38,320 nt of DNA from an uncultured Eubacteriales bacterium (GCA_900321855.1 ONXS01000009.1:1-38320), one strand, 5' to 3'. Counted from the first letter of the stretch, positions 14,825-23,981 are shown. A program made the numbers and translations. Notes: generated by a model from the letters alone, not told the origin.

Positions 14825-17200
14825 CTAAAACAATCCCACAATCATCTTCACGACAAATGCCACCGCATACGCAATCACGCACTGCCATACAACAACGAAG
14901 ATTGCCCACTTATGTCCGAGCTCTCTCTTGACTGAGGATACGGCTGCCACGCAAGGTGTGTAGAGTAAACTAAATACCAGCATTGCCGCTGCCGCCACGC
15001 TTGTGAGCGTTGTTGTGAGTGTCTTTCCAAATAAGATTTTGAGTGTGGATACCACGCTCTCTTTTGCCATAAATCCGCTGATTAACGAGGTGCAAATTCT
15101 CCAGTCTCCAAGACCTAATGGCTTAAACAGTGGAACAAATACGCTTGCAATCACTGCAAGGATGCTGTCTTTCTGGTCTGCTACTACATTGAGTCTAAAG
15201 TCAAATGTCTGCAAAAACCACACAGCGATGGTTGCAATAAAAATAATCGAAAATGCTTTTTCAATGAAATCTTTTGCCTTTTCCCAGAGAAGTTGTCCTA
15301 CATTTTTTGCCCCCGGAAGTCTATAATTTGGCAGTTCCATAACAAATGGCACTGCATTTCCCTTAAAGAGTGTTCCTCTAAATAAAAATGCAACTAAAAT
15401 TCCAACCACAATGCCAAGCACATAGAGTCCCGACATAATGAGTCCACCTTTGCCAGGGAAAAATGCACTGACAAAAAAAGCATAGATTGGAAGTTTTGCC
15501 GTACAGCTCATAAATGGTGTGAGCAAAATTGTCATCTTCCTATCACGCTCACTTGGAAGTGTTCGTGTTGCCATGACCGCAGGCACACTGCAGCCAAATC
15601 CAATCAAAAGCGGCACAATACTTCTTCCGGAAAGTCCGATTTTTCGGAGTAACTTATCCATAAAAAATGCAACTCTCGCGATATAACCACTGTCCTCCAT
15701 AATAGAGAGGAAGAAGAATAACGTCACAATAATCGGAAGAAAGCTAAGTACACTTCCGACACCTGCAAAAATACCATCTAACACAAGACTCTGCATCACA
15801 GAATTGACATGTCCTGCCTCCATTGCCTTTCCGACAAGTCCCGCCAATTTATCAATTCCAGTTTCCAAAAGTCCCTGAAAAAATGCTCCAATGACATTAA
15901 ATGTCAGATAAAATACCAGCATCATAATGCCGATAAAACATGGAATCGCCGTATATTTTCCGGTCAAAATGCGGTCAATTTTCTCACTTCGAATTCGCTC
16001 TTTGCTCTCTTTTGGCTTGACAACCGTCTTTTCACACAGTTTCTGAATAAAAGAAAATCTCATATCTGCGATAGCCGCACTTCGGTCTAATTCTCTCTCT
16101 TTTTCCATCTGGAGAACGATATGCTCTAACATCTCCTTCTCATTCTGGTCAAGGTTTAACTGATTTAAAATCAGTTCATCGCCCTCGATTGCCTTGCTCG
16201 CCGCAAATCGCACAGGAATGTCTGCTGCCTCTGCGTGGTCTTCAATCAGATGAACGACTGCGTGAATACATCTGTGAACCGCACCGTTATGGTCATTCTT
16301 GTCACAGAAATCCTGTCTTGTCGGACGCTCCTGATATTTTGCGATATGAATTGCATGTTTGATTAACTCATCTACACCTTCATTTTTTGCCGCTGAAATT
16401 GGAATAACCGGAACTCCAAGCAGAGATTCCATCTGGTTGATGTCGATAAATCCTCCATTTCCAGTGACCTCGTCCATCATATTTAATGCAACAACCATTG
16501 GAATATTCATCTCCAATAACTGCATCGTCAGATAGAGATTTCGCTCAATATTTGTCGCATCTAAGATATTGATGATTGCCTTTGGCTTGTCATGTAAGAC
16601 AAACTGTCTCGATACGACTTCCTCACTGCTGTATGGAGACATCGAGTAAATTCCCGGCAGGTCGGTCACAGAAGTCTCTTTGTAACCCTTTATCTGTCCG
16701 TCTTTTCTGTCTACGGTCACACCTGGGAAATTTCCGACATGCTGGTTCGAACCTGTGAGCTGATTAAACAAGGTTGTCTTTCCACAGTTCTGATTTCCAA
16801 CTAGGGCATAGGTGAGAAGTGTTCCCTCCGGCAACGGATTTCCGTCCCCTTTTGCATGAAATTTTCCCTCTTCACCAAGTCCCGGGTGGTGATGGCTCTT
16901 TTCAATTTTCGCACCCTCGTGCTTGTTACTTCGCTCACTGATTTTTTCAATCTGTATCTGAGCAGCATCATCAAGACGAAGTGTCAGTTCATATCCATGA
17001 ATCTGCAATTCCACTGGATCCCCCATTGGAGCAAATTTTATCACAGTTACCTCTGCTCCGGGAATTACTCCCATATCAAGAAAATGCTGTCTGAGGGCAC
17101 CCTCGCCCCCGACAGCGGTAATCTTAGCACTCTCGCCAATCTTTAATTCTCTGAGTGTCATGGTTGTGGAAGATTCATGTTTTTCTCCCATAGATGCCAT
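14825..17200 (-). CDS. feoB: Ferrous iron transporter, FeoA-FeoB fusion
   Basis: This 791-aa protein joins a FeoA-type SH3-like domain (about 14-87: MTLRELKIGESAKITAVGG) to a complete FeoB. The G-domain has GNQNCGKT (135-142), DLPGIYSM (180-187) and ALNMMDEV; the C-terminal half holds about ten membrane segments with the two gate motifs around GFGCSVPAVMATRT and YTPCVAA. A His-rich linker (HHHPGLG) separates FeoA and FeoB. It imports Fe2+ across the cytoplasmic membrane. The start codon shares one base with the thrS stop (TAATG), so it appears co-transcribed with thrS; the first ATG has AAGAGAAGAGA upstream. No Fur-like site is visible in front of it. Confidence 0.95.
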   Translation of the reverse strand: MASMGEKHESSTTMTLRELKIGESAKITAVGGEGALRQHFLDMGVIPGAEVTVIKFAPMGDPVELQIHGYELTLRLDDAAQIQIEKISERSNKHEGAKIEKSHHHPGLGEEGKFHAKGDGNPLPEGTLLTYALVGNQNCGKTTLFNQLTGSNQHVGNFPGVTVDRKDGQIKGYKETSVTDLPGIYSMSPYSSEEVVSRQFVLHDKPKAIINILDATNIERNLYLTMQLLEMNIPMVVALNMMDEVTGNGGFIDINQMESLLGVPVIPISAAKNEGVDELIKHAIHIAKYQERPTRQDFCDKNDHNGAVHRCIHAVVHLIEDHAEAADIPVRFAASKAIEGDELILNQLNLDQNEKEMLEHIVLQMEKERELDRSAAIADMRFSFIQKLCEKTVVKPKESKERIRSEKIDRILTGKYTAIPCFIGIMMLVFYLTFNVIGAFFQGLLETGIDKLAGLVGKAMEAGHVNSVMQSLVLDGIFAGVGSVLSFLPIIVTLFFFLSIMEDSGYIARVAFFMDKLLRKIGLSGRSIVPLLIGFGCSVPAVMATRTLPSERDRKMTILLTPFMSCTAKLPIYAFFVSAFFPGKGGLIMSGLYVLGIVVGILVAFLFRGTLFKGNAVPFVMELPNYRLPGAKNVGQLLWEKAKDFIEKAFSIIFIATIAVWFLQTFDFRLNVVADQKDSILAVIASVFVPLFKPLGLGDWRICTSLISGFMAKESVVSTLKILFGKTLTTTLTSVAAAAMLVFSLLYTPCVAAVSSVKRELGHKWAIFVVVWQCVIAYAVAFVVKMIVGLF

Positions 17201-18966
17201 TAAATATCTCTTCTCTTCTTATTCTGAATTTCGTCTTTTAATAACTGAACAAATTCATCTACTGTAACTGTAGTAGATTTCTGCTCACCGTGAAGTCTGT
17301 AACTTACTGTATTTTCAGCCACTTCGTTCTTACCTAATACTAAGAGATAAGGTATCTTCTGCATCTGAGCCTCTCTGATTCTGTAACCTAATTTCTCTGG
17401 TCTTTCATCAATTTCAATACGAATATCGTTATCAGCTAATAAATCATATAATTTATGAGCGTAATCATTTAATTCCTCATCTTCATTCTTAACAGGGAGG
17501 ATGGTAGCCTGAACTGGTGCAAGCCACAATGGGAGGTTACCTTTTGTCTCCTCTAAGATGTAAGCCATAAATCTGTCAAGTGAACCCAAGATTGCTCTGT
17601 GAAGAACAACTGGAGTCTTCTTTGAACCATCTCTGTCTACATAAGTTAAGTTGAATTTTGCTGGGAGGCAGAAATCAAGCTGACAGGTAGACAATGTAAT
17701 TTCGTTACCGATAGCTGGTTTTACATTCACATCAAGTTTTGGTCCGTAGAATGCAGCCTCACCGATTTCCTCTGTGTAGTCAATCTTTAAGTCATCTAAT
17801 ACTCTTCTTAAAGCGTCCTCTGCCTTGTTCCACATCTCATCGTCATCATGGTATTTTACTTTGTCCTCTGGATCTCTGAGTGAAAGTACGCATCTGTAAT
17901 CTGTAATTCCGAAATCTTTGTACACATCAAAGATTAAATCTACAACTTTTGCTACCTCTTCCTCAATCTGCTCAGGTGTCACAAATAAATGTGCATCGTT
18001 CTGACAGAAATGTCTTCCTCTCTCGATACCCTTTAATGCTCCACTTGCCTCAAAACGGAAATCATGAGCAATCTCACCAATTCTGATTGGAAGATCTTTG
18101 TATGAATGTAATCTGTTTGCATAAATCATCATGTGATGAGGACAGTTCATAGGTCTGAGTACAAATGACTCTCCCTCAACGTCCATAGCAGGGAACATAT
18201 TCTCTTTGTAGTGGTCCCAGTGTCCAGATGTCTTGTAAAGGTCTACTGTACCTACACATGGTGTCAATACATGTAAATATCCAAGTTTTCTCTCTTTTGC
18301 CTTGATATAATTCTCAAGTTCCTGCCATACAGTATATCCCTTTGGCAAGAACATTGGAAGTCCACGTCCGATTAAGTCATCAGACATAAATAAATTCATG
18401 TCTTTGCCAATCTTTCTGTGATCTCTCTCTTTTGCCTCTTCTAATAATTTTAAGTGCTCGTCAAGTTCCTCTGCTGTCGGGAAACAAACACCGTAAATTC
18501 TCTGCATTACATGGTTGTTTGCATCACCTTTCCAATAAACACCAGAATACTTGATTAACTTAAAGTTCTTACACTGTTTTGTGTTGTCCATATGAGGTCC
18601 ACGACAAAGGTCTGTGAAATCACCCTGATCGTAAACAGAAATGTTTCCGTCCTCAAGTTTACTAATCAAGTCTAACTTGTACATATCATCTTTGAAAAGC
18701 TCCAAAGCCTCAGCCTTTGAAATCTCTCTTCTGTAAATCTTCTTTCCTTCTTTGCAGACTTTTTTCATCTCTTTTTCGATTGCAGCAATTGCCTCATCGT
18801 TGATGATGTCATCACCTAAATCGATGTCATAATAAAATCCCTCGCTTACTACTGGTCCAACCCAGAACTTTGCGTGTGGATATAAGTGTTTAACCGCCTG
18901 TGCCATCACATGTGCACATGAGTGGTTGAGTGTGTTGAGACGCTCATCATTTTTAAAATCTACCAT
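17200..18966 (-). CDS. thrS: Threonyl-tRNA synthetase lacking the N-terminal TGS domain
   Basis: It charges tRNA-Thr. The 588-aa protein starts directly in the editing domain (LNHSCAHVMAQAV, with H15 and H19, and CRGPHMDN), then has the class II catalytic core: motif 2 with RPMNCPHHMMIY, FRFEASGALKGIERGRHF, and motif 3 near VVLHRAILGSLDRFM, and finally the anticodon-binding domain (LPVKNEDEELNDYA). Typical ThrRS is about 640 aa with an extra TGS domain of about 60 residues at the N-terminus, which is absent here; no upstream in-frame sequence encodes it. The start at 18966 follows AAAAAGGAGAATATAAA. A T-box leader precedes it. Confidence 0.95.
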   Translation of the reverse strand: MVDFKNDERLNTLNHSCAHVMAQAVKHLYPHAKFWVGPVVSEGFYYDIDLGDDIINDEAIAAIEKEMKKVCKEGKKIYRREISKAEALELFKDDMYKLDLISKLEDGNISVYDQGDFTDLCRGPHMDNTKQCKNFKLIKYSGVYWKGDANNHVMQRIYGVCFPTAEELDEHLKLLEEAKERDHRKIGKDMNLFMSDDLIGRGLPMFLPKGYTVWQELENYIKAKERKLGYLHVLTPCVGTVDLYKTSGHWDHYKENMFPAMDVEGESFVLRPMNCPHHMMIYANRLHSYKDLPIRIGEIAHDFRFEASGALKGIERGRHFCQNDAHLFVTPEQIEEEVAKVVDLIFDVYKDFGITDYRCVLSLRDPEDKVKYHDDDEMWNKAEDALRRVLDDLKIDYTEEIGEAAFYGPKLDVNVKPAIGNEITLSTCQLDFCLPAKFNLTYVDRDGSKKTPVVLHRAILGSLDRFMAYILEETKGNLPLWLAPVQATILPVKNEDEELNDYAHKLYDLLADNDIRIEIDERPEKLGYRIREAQMQKIPYLLVLGKNEVAENTVSYRLHGEQKSTTVTVDEFVQLLKDEIQNKKRRDI

Positions 18967-19129
18967 TTTATATTCTCCTTTTTCTAATAAATTAATCTGT
19001 GCTAATATTATTTTTCGAAACTAAATGTCTGCATAAGCCACTTGGTTTCCTTCCTCTTACTCGAAAAATCCTTCAGTTTCACAGAATCGTCACTTCGCGA
19101 CTCCTGATTTTCCTCGCTATACATACAAA

Positions 19130-19417
19130 GCCCCTTGCACAAAGTTTTATGCTTTGCGCAAGGGGCAATATCTATCGCGGTTCCACCCTTGTTATTCCTA
19201 ATATCGCATATCTGACACCATAGCATTATCCAGCTATAATCTTTCTTCATATCATATCTTAATTAATAGGAATATCTCATTGTGACGATAACGGAATCAC
19301 CGGACCGGATTAGGGCCGCTCGGAGGTGGTTTTCCCAAAATTCCATCCTAAAATGCTCTCAGTTTTAGCATCTCTTCCTGTCGGACTTTCTTATGGTACT
19401 CTTCTCTTCAACGCTTT
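19130..19417 (-). promoter_or_regulatory. T-box riboswitch leader of thrS
   Basis: The minus strand contains the T-box sequence AAGGGTGGAACCGCG (19190-19176), followed by a strong hairpin (GCCCCTTGCGCAAAG with CTTTGTGCAAGGGGC, 19166-19130). The ~220 nt upstream, from the promoter, hold Stem I-like sequence including AGAGAAGAGTACC and a distal hairpin. Uncharged tRNA-Thr should pair with the T-box and prevent the terminator. The tract after the hairpin (TTTGTATG) is a poor U-run. I could not fix the specifier; ACC in AAAACCACCTCC (about 19330) is a candidate. Another ~160 nt of leader separates the hairpin from thrS. Confidence 0.88.
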
Positions 19418-19423
19418 GTATTT

Positions 19424-19452
19424 AGTATATGAAATTGTGTTTTACTTGTCAA
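19424..19452 (-). promoter_or_regulatory. Consensus promoter of the thrS T-box transcript
   Basis: TTGACA (19452-19447) and TATACT (19429-19424) on the minus strand are 17 bp apart; transcription should begin near 19417, at the start of the T-box leader. Confidence 0.88.
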
Positions 19453-19514
19453 GTTTCTTATTTACAAACTTTTATTTTTTCTTCTATTTCTTTTTTATTT
19501 CTTTTTTATTTGTC

Positions 19515-21278
19515 CTATTTGTCCAATTCCAGATTGTATTTTTCTTCAAACATTGCGAATTCGCCAACAAACGCCGGCTCTCTGCCGCTCTTTAATTCAT
19601 TCAAATATCCATGTGTCTCGAAACTTGAATTTCTTGTCTGGATAATGCAGACACCGACATTCGAACAGTGGTCTGAAACTCGCTCGCAGTTTGTCAGTAA
19701 ATCTGTCATGAAAATTCCAAGTTCGCCATCGCACTCTCCTGTCTGGAGACGCTCGATATGTCTGTTCTTGATTTCCTTTGTCAGGTCATCAATTACCTGC
19801 TCCAAAGGCTCTACACGAAATGCAAGTTTGACATCTTCTTTTTCAAAACATTCTACTGTGATATTTAAAATCTCTGATAATGCCTGATTCAATACCTGTA
19901 ATTCTTCCTGAGCTTTTGCAGAGAATTTCTTGTGATTTGTTTTCATATTTTTCGCAAGTTTTTCTGTATTAATCGCATGATCTCCAATTCTCTCGAAATC
20001 ATTGATTGCATGGAGCATTTCTGAAATCTCATTCGAATCATAATCGGATACATTTTTTCCTGACAAGTGAATCAGGAAGGTATCCAGTTCATCTTCCAGA
20101 TAATCCAGCCTTTCTTCCATGTCGTAAATCTCTGCTGCCTTTTCCTCATCATAATTTTCAAACAATGACAATGCCTGTTTAAAACATTTCTTTGCAAGAT
20201 GTGCCATCTCGATTGTTTTCTCACGACACTCGCGAACTGCAAGTCCCGGAGATAAGAGAAGTCTCTCATCAAGCAATACTTCTTTTACGACAGCATCATC
20301 GTCCTTATCCTTAATAACTGTCTCAGCAAAACGAACAAGCACTTTGCTAAATGGCAACAATATGACGGTTGTTGCTACATTAAATATTGAGTGGAAAATT
20401 GCAATTGCAACCGGTGTGATGGACTCGTCAAAGATTGCAAGTCCGACTGCATATTCCAAAACATAGTATACAATCATACCTACGGCTGTTCCAACAAGGT
20501 TAAAGCTGATATGAATAACGGATACTCGTTTTGCATTTTTATTAACACCGATTGATGTCAGAAGAGAGGTCACACAAGTACCAATGTTCTGACCCATGAT
20601 AATCGGCACTGCCATTCCATAAGAAATCTGGCCTGTCATAGAAAGTGCCTGAAGTACACCAACTGATGCGGCAGATGACTGAATGACGGCTGTAAATAAA
20701 GCTCCAACCAGAACACCAATCAGCGGATTTCTAAATGCTGTCAAAATGTGTGTAAACTGTGGCATATCAGCCAGCGGTGATACCGCTCCACTCATTGCCT
20801 GCATACCTGCCATCAAAATTGCGAATCCTGTGAGAATCGTTCCCACGTCTTTTTTCTTCTCGCTCTTTCCAGCCATGATTAAAATTACACCAATCAAAGC
20901 TATAATAGGCGAAAAATTTTCCGGTTTCAACAGTGAAATGAAAATATTTTTGCTCTCGATTCCCGACAAACTGAGAATCCATGCTGTAAGTGTTGTTCCC
21001 ACATTGGAACCCATAATCACTCCTACTGTCTGTCCAAGTTCCATAATACCTGAGTTTACCAGACCGACCAACATAACGGTAAGTGCTGATGATGACTGAA
21101 TCGCAATCGTAATCACTGCGCCCAATACCAAACTCTTTACTGGATTAGAAGTCATCTTCTTTAATATTGACTGTAACTTTCCTCCAGCGACCTTTTCCAG
21201 ATTGTCTGACATAATATGCATTCCAAATAAGAAAAATGCCAGTCCTCCACAAATCTGAAATACTGAGTAAATATCCAT
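19515..21278 (-). CDS. Na+/phosphate symporter (NptA/YjbB type) with C-terminal PhoU-like domain
   Basis: This 587-aa membrane protein has the two inverted Na/Pi-cotransporter repeats, marked by the QSSSA motifs: ITIAIQSSSALTVMLVG near 57-73 and FTAVIQSSAASVGVLQAL near 195-212, plus GSNVGTTLTAW and GQNIGTCVTSL. About eight membrane helices end near residue 330; the rest (about 345-555) is a helical PhoU-like bundle (NDFERIGDHAINTEKLAKN; MTDLLTNCERVSDHCSNVG). It should take up phosphate with sodium. The ATG at 21278 follows ATGGAGGGATATG. It has its own promoter beginning immediately after the ZIP gene. Confidence 0.92.
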   Translation of the reverse strand: MDIYSVFQICGGLAFFLFGMHIMSDNLEKVAGGKLQSILKKMTSNPVKSLVLGAVITIAIQSSSALTVMLVGLVNSGIMELGQTVGVIMGSNVGTTLTAWILSLSGIESKNIFISLLKPENFSPIIALIGVILIMAGKSEKKKDVGTILTGFAILMAGMQAMSGAVSPLADMPQFTHILTAFRNPLIGVLVGALFTAVIQSSAASVGVLQALSMTGQISYGMAVPIIMGQNIGTCVTSLLTSIGVNKNAKRVSVIHISFNLVGTAVGMIVYYVLEYAVGLAIFDESITPVAIAIFHSIFNVATTVILLPFSKVLVRFAETVIKDKDDDAVVKEVLLDERLLLSPGLAVRECREKTIEMAHLAKKCFKQALSLFENYDEEKAAEIYDMEERLDYLEDELDTFLIHLSGKNVSDYDSNEISEMLHAINDFERIGDHAINTEKLAKNMKTNHKKFSAKAQEELQVLNQALSEILNITVECFEKEDVKLAFRVEPLEQVIDDLTKEIKNRHIERLQTGECDGELGIFMTDLLTNCERVSDHCSNVGVCIIQTRNSSFETHGYLNELKSGREPAFVGEFAMFEEKYNLELDK

Positions 21279-21316
21279 TTTCTCGCATATCCCTCCATTT
21301 TTTTCATTCTAACGAC

Positions 21317-21376
21317 AACTATCGAGACGAATCGCCTCGATAGTTTAATCTTAGTATATGAAATTTAAAAAGTCAA
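21317..21376 (-). promoter_or_regulatory. Promoter and 5'-terminal leader hairpin of the Na/Pi symporter gene
   Basis: TTGACT (21376-21371) and TAAGAT (21353-21348) are 17 bp apart on the minus strand, starting only 8 bp after the ZIP stop codon. The expected start site lies at the foot of a 10-bp perfect stem (AACTATCGAG with CTCGATAGTT, 21345-21317). No U-run follows, so this is an mRNA 5' hairpin rather than a terminator. Confidence 0.7.
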
Positions 21377-21384
21377 CTGCCTTA

Positions 21385-22113
21385 TTACTCTCCCATCATA
21401 CAACTAACAAAGACGATTACAAATCCTATTATAGTCGAAATAATGGATGCGTATACAGGTTTTGTGCGTAAAACATGTGGCAATAACTCAAATAATACAA
21501 TGTAGAGAATCATTCCTGTTGCAAGACAGAGGAGTGCGGCACTCAAACTCACAGTAAAATACCCGCTGATAAATGCCATTCCAATTCCACCAACAAGTGT
21601 TGAAATCGTAACTGAACCGAGCACTGCCCATTTTTCTCTCACGCTCTTCTCTCCGAGTGTCGAATAAATCAACATTCCCATTGGAATATTGTGCAGTGCA
21701 ACACCAATTGCAAAAATCGCTCCGCTCTTGAAATCTTCATTTGCCACACCGTAGATAGACATTCCCTCCACAATGTTGTGGAGGATAATTGCAAGTGCCG
21801 AAATCAGTCCGATATGTGCTGCATTTTCGTGGTCATGATTTTCTTCGGTATCGTGGTGGTCTGGAAGAAATACATCTAAAATCTTTAACAGTACAACACC
21901 AGCCACGATATAGAGTACAAGTGCAACTTTATTCTGTTCTTCCATAAACTCCACAATCTCTGGTCCCAAATCAAAAATTGTGAGTGATAATAATGCTCCG
22001 AGTGCCAATGCAATCGACACGCGCTCCACCTGTTCCGGATTTTTTGATAATTTTATCACAAGTGCTCCTACTAAAATGGAGATACCTGTCAAAAATGTAA
22101 TAAACAATGCCAT
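21385..22113 (-). CDS. ZIP-family metal transporter
   Basis: A protein of about 242 aa with eight membrane segments and a histidine-rich cytoplasmic loop (DHHDTEENHDHEN) typical of ZIP zinc/divalent metal importers. Conserved helix motifs are ALAIILHNIVEGMSIYG and AIGVALHNIPMGMLIYS, supplying the metal-site His, Asn and Glu. I chose the ATG at 22113 (MALFITFLTG) because AGGAGGAAAAAAG precedes it; the frame is open 20 codons further, but that part overlaps the regulator's 3' end. It follows the Fur-family gene by 22 bp, so the regulator-transporter pair is probably a zinc- or iron-controlled operon. Confidence 0.9.
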   Translation of the reverse strand: MALFITFLTGISILVGALVIKLSKNPEQVERVSIALALGALLSLTIFDLGPEIVEFMEEQNKVALVLYIVAGVVLLKILDVFLPDHHDTEENHDHENAAHIGLISALAIILHNIVEGMSIYGVANEDFKSGAIFAIGVALHNIPMGMLIYSTLGEKSVREKWAVLGSVTISTLVGGIGMAFISGYFTVSLSAALLCLATGMILYIVLFELLPHVLRTKPVYASIISTIIGFVIVFVSCMMGE

Positions 22114-22135
22114 TCTTTTTTCCTCCTGTAATTTT

Positions 22136-22561
22136 TTATATGTCCTGCTCGGCACAATTTTCACAGATTCCATAAAATACTGTCCTCATCGGATTAATTT
22201 TAAATCTGTGTTCTGCAAATATATGATGATTGAATTCCTCAATTTCCTCACAGTGCACGTGGATTAATGTTCCACATTTTTCACATTTTAAGTGATAACA
22301 GACCTCACTGTCCTTGTGATCATTTGGGTCTACATACTCAAAACATGCCGGACTTCCGGATTCAATATTATATTTATTGACTACTCCCTCATCTATCATT
22401 CGCTCAAGATTTCGATAGATTGTCGTAGTCCCCATATTGCAGTTGCATCCACAAAAATGATTGTGAATATCCTCTACGGTAAAATGCTCTCCTTTAATAT
22501 TCTGTAAATAGGTAAGCAGCTCATCGTAATGTTTTGTCTTATATTTTCCTCTCGAATTCAT
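22136..22561 (-). CDS. Fur-family metal-dependent transcriptional regulator, possibly Zur-like
   Basis: A 141-aa Fur-type repressor: N-terminal winged helix with TTTIYRNLERMIDEGVV, then the metal-binding dimer domain (HLKCEKCGTLIHVHC, ending YGICENCA), giving the two CxxC pairs of the structural zinc site. Unusually, the DNA-binding domain carries a cluster of cysteines (FCGCNCNMG). The ATG at 22561 (MNSRGKYK) has AGAAGG eight bases upstream; the frame also opens at a GTG three codons earlier. The downstream ZIP gene suggests a role in zinc uptake control (Zur), but PerR or Fur cannot be excluded by eye. Confidence 0.88.
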   Translation of the reverse strand: MNSRGKYKTKHYDELLTYLQNIKGEHFTVEDIHNHFCGCNCNMGTTTIYRNLERMIDEGVVNKYNIESGSPACFEYVDPNDHKDSEVCYHLKCEKCGTLIHVHCEEIEEFNHHIFAEHRFKINPMRTVFYGICENCAEQDI

Positions 22562-22681
22562 GCCTTTCACCTTCTATATCTTATCTCTCAGGATTTTCCC
22601 AGTTTAAGACTTGCTCACAAATCTCGTTTCTAGATTTGTACAGCAATATACAACACTGACACTGCCTGATTTTCCGTTTTC

Positions 22682-22772
22682 ATCATTTTCTTTTAATTTG
22701 AAAATGATTTCCGATTTCAAATTCTAATACATATATGGATATTTGTCAATATGAAAATTGATTTCATTTTCA
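22682..22772 (-). promoter_or_regulatory. Promoter of the Fur-family/ZIP operon with operator-like inverted repeats
   Basis: TTGACA (22749-22744) and TAGAAT (22726-22721) are 17 bp apart on the minus strand. Two inverted repeats flank it: TGAAAAT-7-ATTTTCA (22752-22772) just upstream of -35, and ATCATTTTC-9-GAAAATGAT (22682-22708) in the early transcript. Both resemble Fur/Zur-type sites (AAATGAT words), suggesting autoregulation. The rest of 22571-22996 shows nothing further that I recognise. Confidence 0.65.
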
Positions 22773-22996
22773 TTTTTATACTTTCTTGTGAATGTTTTTC
22801 ATCTCAATCGGATATTCGCATCGCATGAGTGGTGTTTTTTATATTTTGCCAAATAAAAACTTTCTGTATTTAGACAACATAAAAAAACTGAAAAGTCCCT
22901 TTGTTTTACACAATTGGTCTTTCCAGTCTCTTTCACCTTATAAAAATTCTTATAAAAATAATACGGATGTGGCTGCAAATCATTCACACCCAAGTT

Positions 22997-23770
22997 CTAA
23001 TTGTTGCATATTAGTTTCAAAAATATCTGATTCAACACTTCCCAGTCCGGATTTCTGTCATCTTCCATTTTGAACTCACTCTCATAATACTGAATCCGTT
23101 CTTCGATATAGTGAATTATCTCAGGAATTTGTGGATTGAGTACTTTTTCATCTGTCTGTGCTTTGATTTCCAGCATCTTTCTCACTGGTTCTTCTAGCTC
23201 CTCCGGCAGACATTTCTCTGTTAATTCACGGAATAAAACAGGCGGAATCTGTTGATAGTTCTCGATATAAGTACAGGCAAGCAATGGCCTCAACGCGTAA
23301 ATATACTTCTTATATCTCACATCACTTTCCTGCAAATATTTTAAAAATGTACTCTTTGCCGTTCCATTGTAATGATGAATGGCAACTTTTTTGGAAAAAT
23401 ATGATTTTAACAGCGGCACAATCTCTTCCCACTCTTTTGTGTTTTTGTATACAATGGAAGAATTCAGCCATTCAAACACGGCAGCATTTCCCTTATGAAT
23501 CTGTCTCAGTGTCTTGTCCAAATCCCACCCATTGATGTCAAGCACTTCATCTAACTGCCACTCTATAATATCCTTGTGTTCCTGTAGCTGCAAATAATAA
23601 TTTTTGTCATGAACATAGACAAACCGTACATCATAATCGCTGTCTGGTGACTCTACACCCCAGCATCTACTTCCAGATTCCACTGCAAGCAAAATCTTGA
23701 CATGCTCCGTCTCTTCAATTTTTTTCAGTTCATTTTCTATTTCTTCTCTTATATTTCTCATATGAATCAA
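22997..23770 (-). CDS. YcgL-type predicted nucleotidyltransferase
   Basis: The 257-aa protein has a minimal nucleotidyltransferase motif near the N-terminus: AVESGSRCWGVESPDSDYDVRFVYV (GS...DSDYD with the two metal-binding aspartates), followed by a helical region (LRPLLACTYIENYQQIPP). That matches the YcgL/DUF2204-like nucleotidyltransferase superfamily members of about 250 aa found in many bacteria, whose substrates are unknown. The start at 23770 is TTG, supported by AAAGGGG eight bases upstream; the ATG three codons later (MRNIREE) is the alternative. Confidence 0.85.
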   Translation of the reverse strand: MIHMRNIREEIENELKKIEETEHVKILLAVESGSRCWGVESPDSDYDVRFVYVHDKNYYLQLQEHKDIIEWQLDEVLDINGWDLDKTLRQIHKGNAAVFEWLNSSIVYKNTKEWEEIVPLLKSYFSKKVAIHHYNGTAKSTFLKYLQESDVRYKKYIYALRPLLACTYIENYQQIPPVLFRELTEKCLPEELEEPVRKMLEIKAQTDEKVLNPQIPEIIHYIEERIQYYESEFKMEDDRNPDWEVLNQIFLKLICNN

Positions 23771-23888
23771 AACTGTATCCCCTTTTTATTTCTATTATTT
23801 TATTATTGCGATAACTGCTTTTACCTGTTCTTCATCTCTCTTGACAATTCTCGCAACCTGCTCTATCAGAATGTTCTCCTTATAAACC

Positions 23889-23897
23889 ATTATACCA
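23889..23897 (-). promoter_or_regulatory. Extended -10 promoter ahead of the nucleotidyltransferase gene
   Basis: TGGTATAAT on the minus strand (23897-23889) is an extended -10 element without a good -35, about 120 bp upstream of the TTG start. Confidence 0.45.
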
Positions 23898-23981
23898 CAA
23901 CTTCACTGTACTTTCCCATCATGATGATTTATTTATTGTGCAATATTTTTTGTGTTTTCATAAGTTGTTTTTGTTGTCTAA

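Noticed and set aside
19008-19250. 80-aa minus-strand ORF ahead of thrS
   Set aside because: It lies inside the T-box leader (across the T-box sequence and terminator hairpin), has unnatural composition and no ribosome site; the RNA element explains the conservation.
22792-23073. 93-aa plus-strand ORF in the gap before the Fur-family gene
   Set aside because: It has no ribosome site and atypical composition, and overlaps the nucleotidyltransferase 3' end.
23795-23890. 31-codon minus-strand ORF upstream of the nucleotidyltransferase gene
   Set aside because: Its ATG overlaps the -10 box, so the transcript from that promoter would not contain it, and it has no ribosome site; it remains a remote possibility only if another promoter exists upstream.
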